DNA from: Bacteroidota bacterium
GTDB lineage: Bacteria > Bacteroidota > Bacteroidia > 2-12-FULL-35-15
DNA length: 10,822 nt
Assembly: GCA_021413595.1 (NCBI GenBank)
Contig: JAIOQD010000126.1
Location: 1 to 10,822 of the forward strand
Direction of reading: 5' to 3'
The translations under genes and the position numbers were made by a program. Position 1 is the stretch's first letter. Every line of letters starts with the position of its first letter. This document shows, in pieces, positions 1 to 6,359 of the stretch. Under the pieces are notes generated by a model. It saw only the letters and a list, made by a program, of their open reading frames with translations, had not been told where the DNA came from and did no database searches.

Positions 1-559
1 CCCGAATAAATTTATTGGGATCGAGCTTACGTTCTATCATTTTCATAGTAGAGTGGATCGTATATTTTTTTTCATTGGTATTAATTGTCATATAATCACC
101 CAGTGCTTCAATCCAGAGTATTTCTTTCAAATTAATTTTAACCAGAATGCCATTACTCTTAATAAAAATATAATCTTCATTTGAAAAATCAGGAATTTGA
201 TGAGTATTCTCAAAAATCTCTTTTGCTTTTGTTATAGACTTAAAAAAACGATCCAATAAAATAGGCTTTAGCAGATAATCAACAACATTACATTCAAAAG
301 CTTCGATGGCGTATTCTTTCCGGGATGTTGTTAAAATTGTTAATGGCGGTACTTTAAGACTTTTAACAAGGTCCAGACCTGTCATATCCGGCATTTCTAT
401 ATCAAGCAGCATTAAATCAATCTTTTCAGTATTTAATACATTTAGTGCATCAGCACCTGAGCAACATGTTCCAACAAGGCTAATAAATTGAACCTGAGAA
501 ACTAAGTGCTTCATCGCATTTCTCGACATCTCATCATCATCTACAACTATGCAATTCAT
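1..559 (-). CDS. LytTR-family response regulator (3' end cut by window edge)
   Basis: This is the N-terminal 186 residues of a two-component response regulator; the gene continues past base 1. It starts MNCIVVDDDEMSRNAM, with the receiver acidic cluster at D7-D9. The phospho-acceptor is D53 in LLDIEMPDMTG, the switch Thr is around 77-78 (TILTTS), and the conserved Lys is K98 in LLKP. After a linker (~115-128) the LytTR DNA-binding domain begins, with the typical run KINLKEILWIEALGDYMTI and then KLDPNKFIR, where family members continue with VHRS. In this family a membrane histidine kinase (often LytS/YehU type) phosphorylates the receiver and LytTR binds direct repeats near promoters. The start is well fixed because an in-frame TAA lies two codons upstream. 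There is no Shine-Dalgarno sequence, which is usual in Bacteroidota. The partner kinase is not in the window. Family assignment is very sure; target genes are unknown. Confidence 0.95.
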   Translation of the reverse strand, partial: MNCIVVDDDEMSRNAMKHLVSQVQFISLVGTCCSGADALNVLNTEKIDLMLLDIEMPDMTGLDLVKSLKVPPLTILTTSRKEYAIEAFECNVVDYLLKPILLDRFFKSITKAKEIFENTHQIPDFSNEDYIFIKSNGILVKINLKEILWIEALGDYMTINTNEKKYTIHSTMKMIERKLDPNKFIR

Positions 560-606
560 AAATTTTTATCAAGAATAAAAAATAAGTACTTAAAGAAGGA
601 GCTTAA

Positions 607-614
607 TAAAGATA
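607..614 (-). promoter_or_regulatory. Possible -7 element (TATCTTTA) for the response regulator
   Basis: On the minus strand TATCTTTA differs from the Bacteroidota -7 consensus TAnnTTTG only at the last base and lies ~48 bases upstream of the regulator start. No clear TTG -33 element stands at 17-23 bases. The rest of 560-705 is AT-rich spacer with an imperfect GGTTC/GAATCC stem at ~652-676 and an AAATTTT/AAAATTT pair near 690-706. Neither has the form of a convincing terminator. Confidence 0.25.
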
Positions 615-705
615 CTAATTTTTTATTGTTATTTTTATTATTCCCGCAATCAACGGATTCAAAAAAATCAGAACCGATTAACAAATAAAATTTTAATTTA
701 AAAAT

Positions 706-1605
706 TTAATGCAATGTAATAAAATCAGCTACGGCATCTAAATAATTCCCAAAACCTAAGGTCTCGGGTATGGTACCATGTCCGGCATTTGGAATCCGGT
801 GCGCCTCTTTATATACTCCATTATAATGACTATACACAATTGCACCATGCGTATCAATATTTATGAAATCGTCAACCTCACCATGGATCCAAAAGAAGGG
901 TTGTTGCACCTTTTTAATCTCCTCAGCATTATTTATTTCTAGATCTGTAAAAAATGTGCCAGGCATTGCAAGACCTGATGCATCCTGCACCATCACTTCT
1001 GCAGAAGCAAAGGGAGCTTCCAGTAATAGTTTTGAAGGGTTCAGGCTATAGTTACCAGCACATAATTTAGTAGCCGGTGCAGAGCCAAGACTAAAACCAT
1101 ACATGATCAATCTATCATTCGTCAACCCTTTAATTTTAAGCCATTTTAAAGCAGCATCAACATCAGCATACAAACCACTTTCGGTGGGTTTCCCTTCTGA
1201 CAAACCATACCCGCGATAGTCAATCATCATTATGCCAAAACGATTTTTTGTTTTTGTATTTGCAAGCAATTTAGCTCGTTCCCAGTAAAAATCCATGTGG
1301 TCTCTGTTTCCGTGACAATACATCATTACAGTATCTCTGGAAATGCTATCAATATTACCAATGTATATTGCGTAAATTTTTGTTGCATTTGATTCATCAG
1401 CGGCTTGTGATGATAGTGGAAAAATATGAATTAAACTATCAGGAATTTGATAGGATACATCCAAACGAAAATCTAAGTCACCAGTATAATTATCTAATTT
1501 GTATTCCGTAATTTTCACACCGGCCGGATTAAATAAATTATCATCCAAACGCAAGCAGCTTGTGAAGCCAAGTAGTGTAAGTGTTATAAAAAATATTTTT
1601 TTCAT
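706..1605 (-). CDS. Alpha/beta-hydrolase lipoprotein (BEM46/ABHD13-like)
   Basis: The protein has 299 residues. The N-terminus MKKIFFITLTLLGFTSC is a lipoprotein signal with lipobox FTSC, so Cys17 should be lipidated and the enzyme membrane-anchored outside the cytoplasm. The hydrolase fold is clear. CHGN (97-100) gives the oxyanion-hole region, then comes DYRGYGLSEGKPTESGLY (129-146), a signature of the BEM46/ABHD13-type serine hydrolases. The nucleophile elbow GFSLG has Ser172, the acid is probably Asp245 or Asp246 in HGEVDD, and the base is His276 in NAGHG. The triad is complete, so an active esterase, lipase or peptidase is likely; the substrate cannot be told from sequence. It lies 61 bp downstream of another lipoprotein gene on the same strand and could be co-transcribed with it. 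No truncation is seen. Confidence 0.93.
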   Translation of the reverse strand: MKKIFFITLTLLGFTSCLRLDDNLFNPAGVKITEYKLDNYTGDLDFRLDVSYQIPDSLIHIFPLSSQAADESNATKIYAIYIGNIDSISRDTVMMYCHGNRDHMDFYWERAKLLANTKTKNRFGIMMIDYRGYGLSEGKPTESGLYADVDAALKWLKIKGLTNDRLIMYGFSLGSAPATKLCAGNYSLNPSKLLLEAPFASAEVMVQDASGLAMPGTFFTDLEINNAEEIKKVQQPFFWIHGEVDDFINIDTHGAIVYSHYNGVYKEAHRIPNAGHGTIPETLGFGNYLDAVADFITLH

Positions 1606-1666
1606 TGCAATTCGTTTTTATATCCCGGCAAAACAATTTTGTTGGTCGGTTGGTGATTCATTGAAA

Positions 1667-2347
1667 TTAAAATTTGCGCGTACACCCTAAATAGACACCA
1701 AAAGCACCTTGATTTTTAAATGGTGTTTCGTAATCAACCACCAATTTTTCATTCGATAAATTAGGGGCAATTATTTTTGTCTCGATATTAAAATTCCATT
1801 TTTTTCCTGTAAAACCGTGGCCGATAGTAGGCATAAAAATTAAATGGTTTGTTTGTTTGACACCATAAACACGTTTTTGTGATAATTCAAACCAGTTATC
1901 TAGTCCGCAGTATATCATATTTTTATGTTTACCATATTCCCAAAAAGCATTTATTGCCAACTGAGGGTAGAATTTGAATGCATCCTTATTTCGATAAATG
2001 ATGTTAGCAACAGGTGTAATACTTACCGCAGGTATATATTTGTTTTGTTTAAGCACTTGCTTGGTAGCACCGAGTTCTATTTGAAAATTTCCGAATAATG
2101 CAGAAGTGATGTTGAATGAAGCAAACCCTGTTAAAGTGCTATCAATACCATAACCATAATTGGCTACTAAAAAGGGGATCGGAATTGTACCAGCACCATA
2201 TTTAATAAGTGGCCCTCCAAAAGAGATCGTTGCTCCATGCTGATCTTTATCCAAAGGCTTTATATATTTTGTTGGGGAACAGGAAAATAAAGTTGACAGG
2301 CAGAAAAACACTACTGAAAAAATTAATAAAAATTGATTTATTTTCAT
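1667..2347 (-). CDS. Putative outer-membrane lipoprotein with beta-rich body, function unknown
   Basis: I do not recognise a named family. The start at 2347 (MKINQFLLIFSV) is preferred over the upstream in-frame ATG at 2374 because it gives a standard signal peptide with lipobox LFSC and lipidated Cys23. The mature part (~204 residues) alternates short hydrophobic and polar stretches with many aromatics and glycines, for example ISFGGPLIKYG, AINAFWEYG and FNIETKIIAP. It ends with aromatic Phe (GVYLGCTRKF), as many outer-membrane barrel proteins do. A small lipid-anchored barrel or barrel-like surface protein is an inference. The next gene downstream on the same strand (61 bp) is a hydrolase lipoprotein, so both may be exported to the same compartment. 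Alternatives are a soluble beta-sandwich lipoprotein, or a shorter product if a later start is used. Confidence 0.75.
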   Translation of the reverse strand: MKINQFLLIFSVVFFCLSTLFSCSPTKYIKPLDKDQHGATISFGGPLIKYGAGTIPIPFLVANYGYGIDSTLTGFASFNITSALFGNFQIELGATKQVLKQNKYIPAVSITPVANIIYRNKDAFKFYPQLAINAFWEYGKHKNMIYCGLDNWFELSQKRVYGVKQTNHLIFMPTIGHGFTGKKWNFNIETKIIAPNLSNEKLVVDYETPFKNQGAFGVYLGCTRKF

Positions 2348-2489
2348 TGAATTTAAAATAAGTAAATTGATCAAATAGAGAATTAGTGTGTAGGATTTCG
2401 TGCTAAATTTTTCGTCACCAAAATCTTTTCAACATGATGATGGAGGGAGGCATCACAATCTTTAACCGAATAGCCCTGTTTAATAAATG

Positions 2490-2497
2490 CAAATATA
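2490..2497 (-). promoter_or_regulatory. -7-like element TATATTTG (for the lipoprotein/hydrolase genes)
   Basis: The minus strand reads TATATTTG, an exact match to TAnnTTTG, 143 bases upstream of the lipoprotein start. No TTG is seen at the expected upstream distance, so support is the -7 match and the intergenic position only. Confidence 0.3.
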
Positions 2498-2519
2498 ATT
2501 CTATTTGTATAAAACTCCT

Positions 2520-2527
2520 TACCTTTG
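2520..2527 (+). promoter_or_regulatory. -7-like element TACCTTTG (for the small membrane protein)
   Basis: The plus strand reads TACCTTTG, an exact match to TAnnTTTG, ending nine bases before the ATG at 2536. A TTTG lies at 2504-2507, but the 12-base spacing is too short for a classic -33. If this is the promoter, the transcript would begin only a few bases before the start codon and be nearly leaderless. Confidence 0.35.
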
Positions 2528-2535
2528 TTATATAA

Positions 2536-2820
2536 ATGAGAGATGTTTTTTATACTATATTAGTAATTTGGATTCTATGGCGAGTGTTTAACAGCATTAG
2601 TAATTATAGAACCAAGCAAGGGGACAGTTTTAATGCTCCTTCTCAAAATAATAAACGCAGAGAGGGTGAAACCTCTGTTGATTATGTCCCTTCCACCAAA
2701 AAGAAAATCAGGTCATTTTTCGCATTAATTTATAAAATGTTTTTGGGAAAATTTTTTTTACTAATACTGAAAACAATTCATATCCCCCGACATAACTGTG
2801 GTTGCTTCCACCTTTTATAG
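2536..2820 (+). CDS. Small DUF4834-like membrane protein, C-terminus antisense to SDR gene
   Basis: The frame codes for 94 residues. One N-terminal transmembrane segment (MRDVFYTILVIWILWRVF, ~3-18) is followed by a basic and polar linker and then RREGETSVDYVPSTKKK (~41-57). This layout (short TM, basic linker, EGxVxIDYxPxxKK) matches the DUF4834 family of small Bacteroidota proteins as I remember it. Those usually end with a GEYVDYEE-type acidic tail, which is absent here. Instead, from about residue 58 the frame runs through the 3' end of the convergent dehydrogenase gene (113 bp overlap). The residues there (FFALIYKMFLGKF onward, ending CGCFHLL) look like antisense translation. The first ~57 residues look genuine; the rest may be a replaced or eroded tail. 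Function of the family is unknown. Family recall is from memory and moderate. Confidence 0.55.
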   Translation: MRDVFYTILVIWILWRVFNSISNYRTKQGDSFNAPSQNNKRREGETSVDYVPSTKKKIRSFFALIYKMFLGKFFLLILKTIHIPRHNCGCFHLL

Positions 2821-3496
2821 CATTCACAATTCCATTGGCACAATCCGTTGCAGACATCCCTTTTTTTTGAGAATCACTTTTAATACCATACTGAGTTCCA
2901 TTTTCGGTTAGAAGTTTTATACTAACATCAGTGTCGATAAATCCAGGGGACACAATTAAGACTTTTACGTTATCTGCATATAATTCTTGACGTATAGATT
3001 CAAAATAACCATAAAGCGCATGTTTCGAAGCTGAATAAGTTGTGTAAAGCGGCAAGCCATATTTGCCCATAATGCTTGAAATCACAACTATTTTACCGCT
3101 TTTTTGTTTTTGCATAACTTTTGCAACCGCTTTTGAAAGGTTAATGGTTCCAAAAAAATTGATCTCCATTACTTTTCTATCTACTTCGTTTTTTGTATTT
3201 ACAGCTTTCCCTCGTTGACCAATTCCTCCATTGTTGATTAATACATCTACTCTTCCAAACTTTTGAATTACCTGTTCCACCTTTTGGTCTATATCTTCTG
3301 TATGTTCAAGATCGAGAGGAAGAATGAGAATATCCTTTGAATCTATTTTACAATTATTCGCAACACGTTTTAATTCAACTTCCCTTCGTGCTGAAATAAC
3401 TATTTGAGCACCTTCTGAGGCGCAGGAATACGCTAATGCTTCACCAATACCTGATGAAGCACCTGTAATCCAGATTACTTTATCTTTTAATTCCAT
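2708..3496 (-). CDS. Short-chain dehydrogenase/reductase (classical SDR)
   Basis: The protein has 262 residues, usual for a classical SDR, and all signature motifs are intact. The Rossmann glycine motif TGASSGIG is at 11-18. SARR (35-38) after the second beta strand suggests NADP(H) preference. LDL with Asp62 contacts adenine, and NNGG (88-91) stands in place of the common NNAG. Asn113, Ser140/141 and YSASK with Tyr154 and Lys158 form the catalytic set, followed by PGFIDT (184-189). The C-terminus FPKTFYKLMRK is a normal ending for DHRS7-like bacterial SDRs, so the 113 bp overlap with the convergent small gene does not look like a readthrough artefact. It follows the 2OG-Fe(II) oxygenase gene by 36 bp, probably in one transcript. 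The substrate (alcohol/ketone in lipid, sugar or other metabolite) is not identifiable. Confidence 0.93.
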   Translation of the reverse strand: MELKDKVIWITGASSGIGEALAYSCASEGAQIVISARREVELKRVANNCKIDSKDILILPLDLEHTEDIDQKVEQVIQKFGRVDVLINNGGIGQRGKAVNTKNEVDRKVMEINFFGTINLSKAVAKVMQKQKSGKIVVISSIMGKYGLPLYTTYSASKHALYGYFESIRQELYADNVKVLIVSPGFIDTDVSIKLLTENGTQYGIKSDSQKKGMSATDCANGIVNAIKGGSNHSYVGGYELFSVLVKKIFPKTFYKLMRKMT

Positions 3497-3504
3497 CCAA
3501 TCAT

Positions 3505-3534
3505 CAAATTTTCAAATTAACAAATTTCCAAATT
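3505..3534. repeat. Four tandem CAAATTnn octamers
   Basis: CAAATT occurs at 3505, 3513, 3521 and 3529, exactly eight bases apart, with the two spacer bases TT, AA and TC. On the coding (minus) strand this reads AATTTGnn four times. The array fills the gap between the oxygenase and dehydrogenase genes and its last unit overlaps the oxygenase stop codon. Short CAAATT/AATTTG-rich spacers occur in Bacteroidota genomes; whether this one is regulatory is not known. Confidence 0.7.
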
Positions 3535-4348
3535 ACTTTTTATTCTTATCCTGAAAATCCAATGATTTGACACCAAGAAACTTCAACAATTTTTTTGCAT
3601 TTATTTTTAATGTTTCTTTTATTTCTGTAATTGCTGTTTTTGTAAGGCTTTCATCGGGACGCGTTTTAAAACGTGAATCACGGTAAACAAAATCTTTACC
3701 AGCCGGAGTATAATAATAACAATAGAATGATTTTCTGCTTTCTCCTTCAGGAATATTTATTTTAGCGTAGCCATGATAAGATGTTTCATCTGTAACCATT
3801 ATAGCTGCCTGATTAAAATTAGGCATTACTTTAGAAATACAATTTTTCACATCCTTGTCCCAAAATTCTAAAGCTCCACCATATTCATCTTTCCAATTTT
3901 TATTTAAATAGATAAGCAAATTGATTCTGCGATGCAATTTTGCAGCTGGATTCATATTTACATCCACATGAACGTCAACAAAACTACCCGGTCCACCCTG
4001 ATGTACACCGGAGCCTAATGAATCAAATGTGGAACTTAATCCTTCAATGCCTGTTACTTTGCTTATCCATTCATACATTTCAGGAGTATTAAGAAAGTCG
4101 CGCATTTCATTAAATTGCGTATGAAAGTTCTCCAGGTGATATTCTTCTGACTTATTTTCATTGATGCTCTTACGTTTTACATTCAGTGTTTCTAATTTTG
4201 GAAAATTCTGGTAAAGCGTATTGGCAACATCATCCAATAAAAAATCTGCCAAAGCAATGTGTTTACAAGGTTCTGCATTCTCGAACTGTCCACGTATCTC
4301 TGTTATTTTTTCTTCGCTTAAATATAATGGGTTAATTAAATTTTTCAT
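3533..4348 (-). CDS. 2-oxoglutarate/Fe(II)-dependent oxygenase (prolyl-4-hydroxylase-like)
   Basis: The protein has 271 residues. The double-stranded beta-helix core contains the iron ligands His127 and Asp129 (DVHVDVN) and distal His192 (SYHGYAKI). Arg205 in GESRKSF, 13 residues later, should bind the 2-oxoglutarate carboxylate. Between them lies RRINLLIYLNKNWKDEYGG, the typical strand-turn of the 2OG-FeII_Oxy_3 / Tpa1-like proline-hydroxylase group, followed by LEFWD. No signal peptide is seen, so it is probably cytoplasmic. The N-terminal ~100 residues look like the usual helical lead-in, and a basic Lys-rich C-terminal extension (from ~235) is unassigned. It hydroxylates some protein, peptide or small-molecule substrate using O2 and 2-oxoglutarate; the substrate is unknown. 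The SDR gene 36 bp downstream could act on the hydroxylated product, but that is only inference from position. Confidence 0.9.
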   Translation of the reverse strand: MKNLINPLYLSEEKITEIRGQFENAEPCKHIALADFLLDDVANTLYQNFPKLETLNVKRKSINENKSEEYHLENFHTQFNEMRDFLNTPEMYEWISKVTGIEGLSSTFDSLGSGVHQGGPGSFVDVHVDVNMNPAAKLHRRINLLIYLNKNWKDEYGGALEFWDKDVKNCISKVMPNFNQAAIMVTDETSYHGYAKINIPEGESRKSFYCYYYTPAGKDFVYRDSRFKTRPDESLTKTAITEIKETLKINAKKLLKFLGVKSLDFQDKNKK

Positions 4349-4463
4349 AGTTGTTAATGAAAGCTCCTTTAAATTTCAGCCCTTTAAAAAGAAGGATTGT
4401 TTTCAAAAAAGCATAGTTAATTATACTCGTTTTCTATTTATTTTGTGCTCAAAACACTTTTCA

Positions 4464-4471
4464 CAAAAATA
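4464..4471 (-). promoter_or_regulatory. -7-like element TATTTTTG for the oxygenase/SDR pair
   Basis: On the minus strand TATTTTTG matches TAnnTTTG exactly, ~115 bases upstream of the oxygenase ATG. No TTG is seen at 17-23 bases upstream, which lowers confidence. An AAAGGAG sequence lies ~15 bases before the ATG, rather far for a Shine-Dalgarno site. Confidence 0.35.
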
Positions 4472-4638
4472 CGAAAATATTAAGAATAGATTTTACTTTT
4501 TTCCCTTATCAAAATAAGGAAATTACCATGATTTGCAGTTGGCTCATAAGCCTAATTTAAAGGTTATTACATTTTTTTTAAATAAATTTTAAGCATACAT
4601 TCCATAATGCTATAAAATCAAGCTCTAAACTTTTTAAT

Positions 4639-4665
4639 TTTGCTCTGTATTTTAATTTATATTTG
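4639..4665 (+). promoter_or_regulatory. Putative Bacteroidota-type promoter for the YfhO gene
   Basis: TTTG at 4639-4642 and TATATTTG at 4658-4665 match the -33 and -7 elements of the primary sigma factor in Bacteroidota. The 15-base spacing is a little short. Transcription would begin near 4671, giving a ~70-base leader. That leader contains GAGAGGTGGAG ~25 bases before the ATG, too distant for a normal ribosome-binding site. Confidence 0.4.
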
Positions 4666-4742
4666 TTTTAAGATCCTAATAATTTATAATTTATGCTGTT
4701 TTAACCTTTTAAGAGAGGTGGAGCGGCACTAATAATTTAAAA

Positions 4743-6359
4743 ATGAAAAACATCAATTTAAAATTACTAATTCCGGTTGTTGCTGCTATTGCAATATTTA
4801 TTGTTTTAACACTTGGATATTTTTCTCCAGTATTAAAAGGTAAAGTAATTATACAAAGCGATATGGTTTCCAGTAAGGGAATGGCCAAGGAAACGAATGA
4901 TTTTAGGGATCAGTATAAAAAAGAAGCATTGTGGACAAATTCTATGTTCGGAGGTATGCCTACCTATCAAATATCAATGCGATATCCCAACAATTTAGTA
5001 CAATATGTACGTAGCGCATTTAATGTATGGCTGCCACTTCCTGCCAATATTGTTTTTGTTTATTTAATAGGGTTCTTTATATTATTGAGGGTTCTCAAGG
5101 TCGATCCCTGGCTGAGTATTATGGGATCCGTTGCCTTTGCATTTTCTGCCTACAATATAATAATAATAGATGCAGGTCATATTACAAAAGCCTTTGCAAT
5201 AGGATATATCCCAATGGTATTTGCGGGGGTTATACTTGTAAACAGGGGTAAATACCTGCTTGGAGGAGCATTGACAGCTCTGTTCTTTGCAGTGGAATTG
5301 AATTGTAATCACGTTCAAATCACTTATTATATGTTTATGTTTTTAGGCATTTACATTGCAATAGAGTGGGCCGAACGCATTAAACAAAAAGAGTATAAAG
5401 CGATTTTTAAAAGTATAGGGGTATTTGCCATTGCCGGTATTTTAGCTGTTGGTTGTAATATAAATAATTTATGGAACACAGCCGATTATGCTGCAGTTAC
5501 TATCCGTGGAGCATCTGAACTAACTTCAGATCAGGGAAATAAAACCTCAGGCTTGGATAAAGATTATGCAACGCAATGGAGCATGGGTAAATCCGAAACA
5601 ATGACATTGTTGATCCCCGGCTTTAAAGGGCGTTCTTCCTCCATTAGTGTTAACGAAGATAAATCTTCTTTAAAAAAGGTGGATCCCGAAATGCGTGAAA
5701 GCATTGGAGGTACCTCTCAATATTGGGGTGATCAACCTTTTACAATGTCGCCATACTCGGGAGCTATCATTGTATTTTTATTTATCCTAGGACTATTTAT
5801 TGTTGAAGGGCGCATGAAATGGGCATTATTGTCAGGTACAATTCTCTCCATTCTTCTTTCATGGGGGCATAATTTTATGGGGTTGACCGAATTCTTTTTA
5901 GATCACGTCCCAATGTATAATAAATTCAGAGCTGTATCAATGATATTGATAATTGCAGAGTTTACAATTCCATTGCTAGCCGTATTGGCTTTGGATCAAC
6001 TATTGAAAAGCCCTGACCTTTTTACAAAAAAGATAAAATTGGCATTTGTTAAAACTGAAATTAGTGTTAAAAACGCTTTCTTTATTTCATTTGGTCTTAC
6101 TGGTGGCTTGTCACTGCTCTATTATCTAGTTCCTTCTTTAACTGATTTTTTCGGAGATGGAGAATACAATAAGATCTATGATCAAATAGCAAAAAGCAAC
6201 GGTGCCGAAATTGCTCAAAAATTCATGGACAATTTGGAGACCGCACGTATTAGTTTATTTAAATCAGGAGCAATTCGCAGTTTCTTTTTCACACTATTGG
6301 CCGCCTCAACAATTTGGTTATTTTTAAAATCGAATCGAAGATTACAAAAACAGTTTTAA
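4743..6359 (+). CDS. yfhO: YfhO-family membrane protein, N-terminal part (frameshifted)
   Basis: These 538 residues form the N-terminal two thirds of a YfhO-family polytopic inner-membrane protein. After the first transmembrane helix (~9-29) comes the periplasmic loop VIIQSDMVSSKGMAKE, with Asp40 where GT-C glycosyltransferases place a catalytic acid, then LWTNSMFGGMPTYQ (63-76), a hallmark of Bacteroidota members. Many hydrophobic helices follow (~98-118, 123-143, 151-168, 173-187, 193-209, 225-240, 340-355, 360-376, 400-420). The loops LIPGF (290-294), QYWGDQPFT (326-334) and DHVPMYNKFRAVSM (387-400) are also family-like. In Bacillus subtilis YfhO glycosylates lipoteichoic acid; Bacteroidota lack that polymer, so the acceptor here is unknown. 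The frame ends early (SNRRLQKQF) in mid-protein, and the missing C-terminal third continues in the -1 frame from ~6314. Confidence 0.9.
   Translation: MKNINLKLLIPVVAAIAIFIVLTLGYFSPVLKGKVIIQSDMVSSKGMAKETNDFRDQYKKEALWTNSMFGGMPTYQISMRYPNNLVQYVRSAFNVWLPLPANIVFVYLIGFFILLRVLKVDPWLSIMGSVAFAFSAYNIIIIDAGHITKAFAIGYIPMVFAGVILVNRGKYLLGGALTALFFAVELNCNHVQITYYMFMFLGIYIAIEWAERIKQKEYKAIFKSIGVFAIAGILAVGCNINNLWNTADYAAVTIRGASELTSDQGNKTSGLDKDYATQWSMGKSETMTLLIPGFKGRSSSISVNEDKSSLKKVDPEMRESIGGTSQYWGDQPFTMSPYSGAIIVFLFILGLFIVEGRMKWALLSGTILSILLSWGHNFMGLTEFFLDHVPMYNKFRAVSMILIIAEFTIPLLAVLALDQLLKSPDLFTKKIKLAFVKTEISVKNAFFISFGLTGGLSLLYYLVPSLTDFFGDGEYNKIYDQIAKSNGAEIAQKFMDNLETARISLFKSGAIRSFFFTLLAASTIWLFLKSNRRLQKQF

Larger units (their letters stand above)
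4349..4742. other. AT-rich divergent intergenic region, no gene seen
   Basis: This ~394 bp spacer separates the divergent oxygenase and YfhO genes. No supported coding region or RNA gene was found. It holds -7-like elements for both directions (listed separately) and a short perfect inverted repeat CCTTAT-caaa-ATAAGG at 4504-4519. The repeat is not followed by a T-run on either strand, so it looks more like a protein-binding site or chance than a terminator. Confidence 0.6.

Noticed and set aside
2833..2852. TTGGCACAATCCGTTGCA resembling a sigma-54 -24/-12 promoter on the plus strand
   Set aside because: Lies inside the SDR coding region, and the GG-GC spacing is one base too long.
4504..4519. 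CCTTAT/ATAAGG hairpin as terminator
   Set aside because: No T-run follows it on either strand and no gene ends nearby; kept only as a note in the spacer.
5027..5318. Additional frames on both strands within the YfhO gene
   Set aside because: They overlap a well-conserved coding region and encode no recognisable protein; shadow frames.
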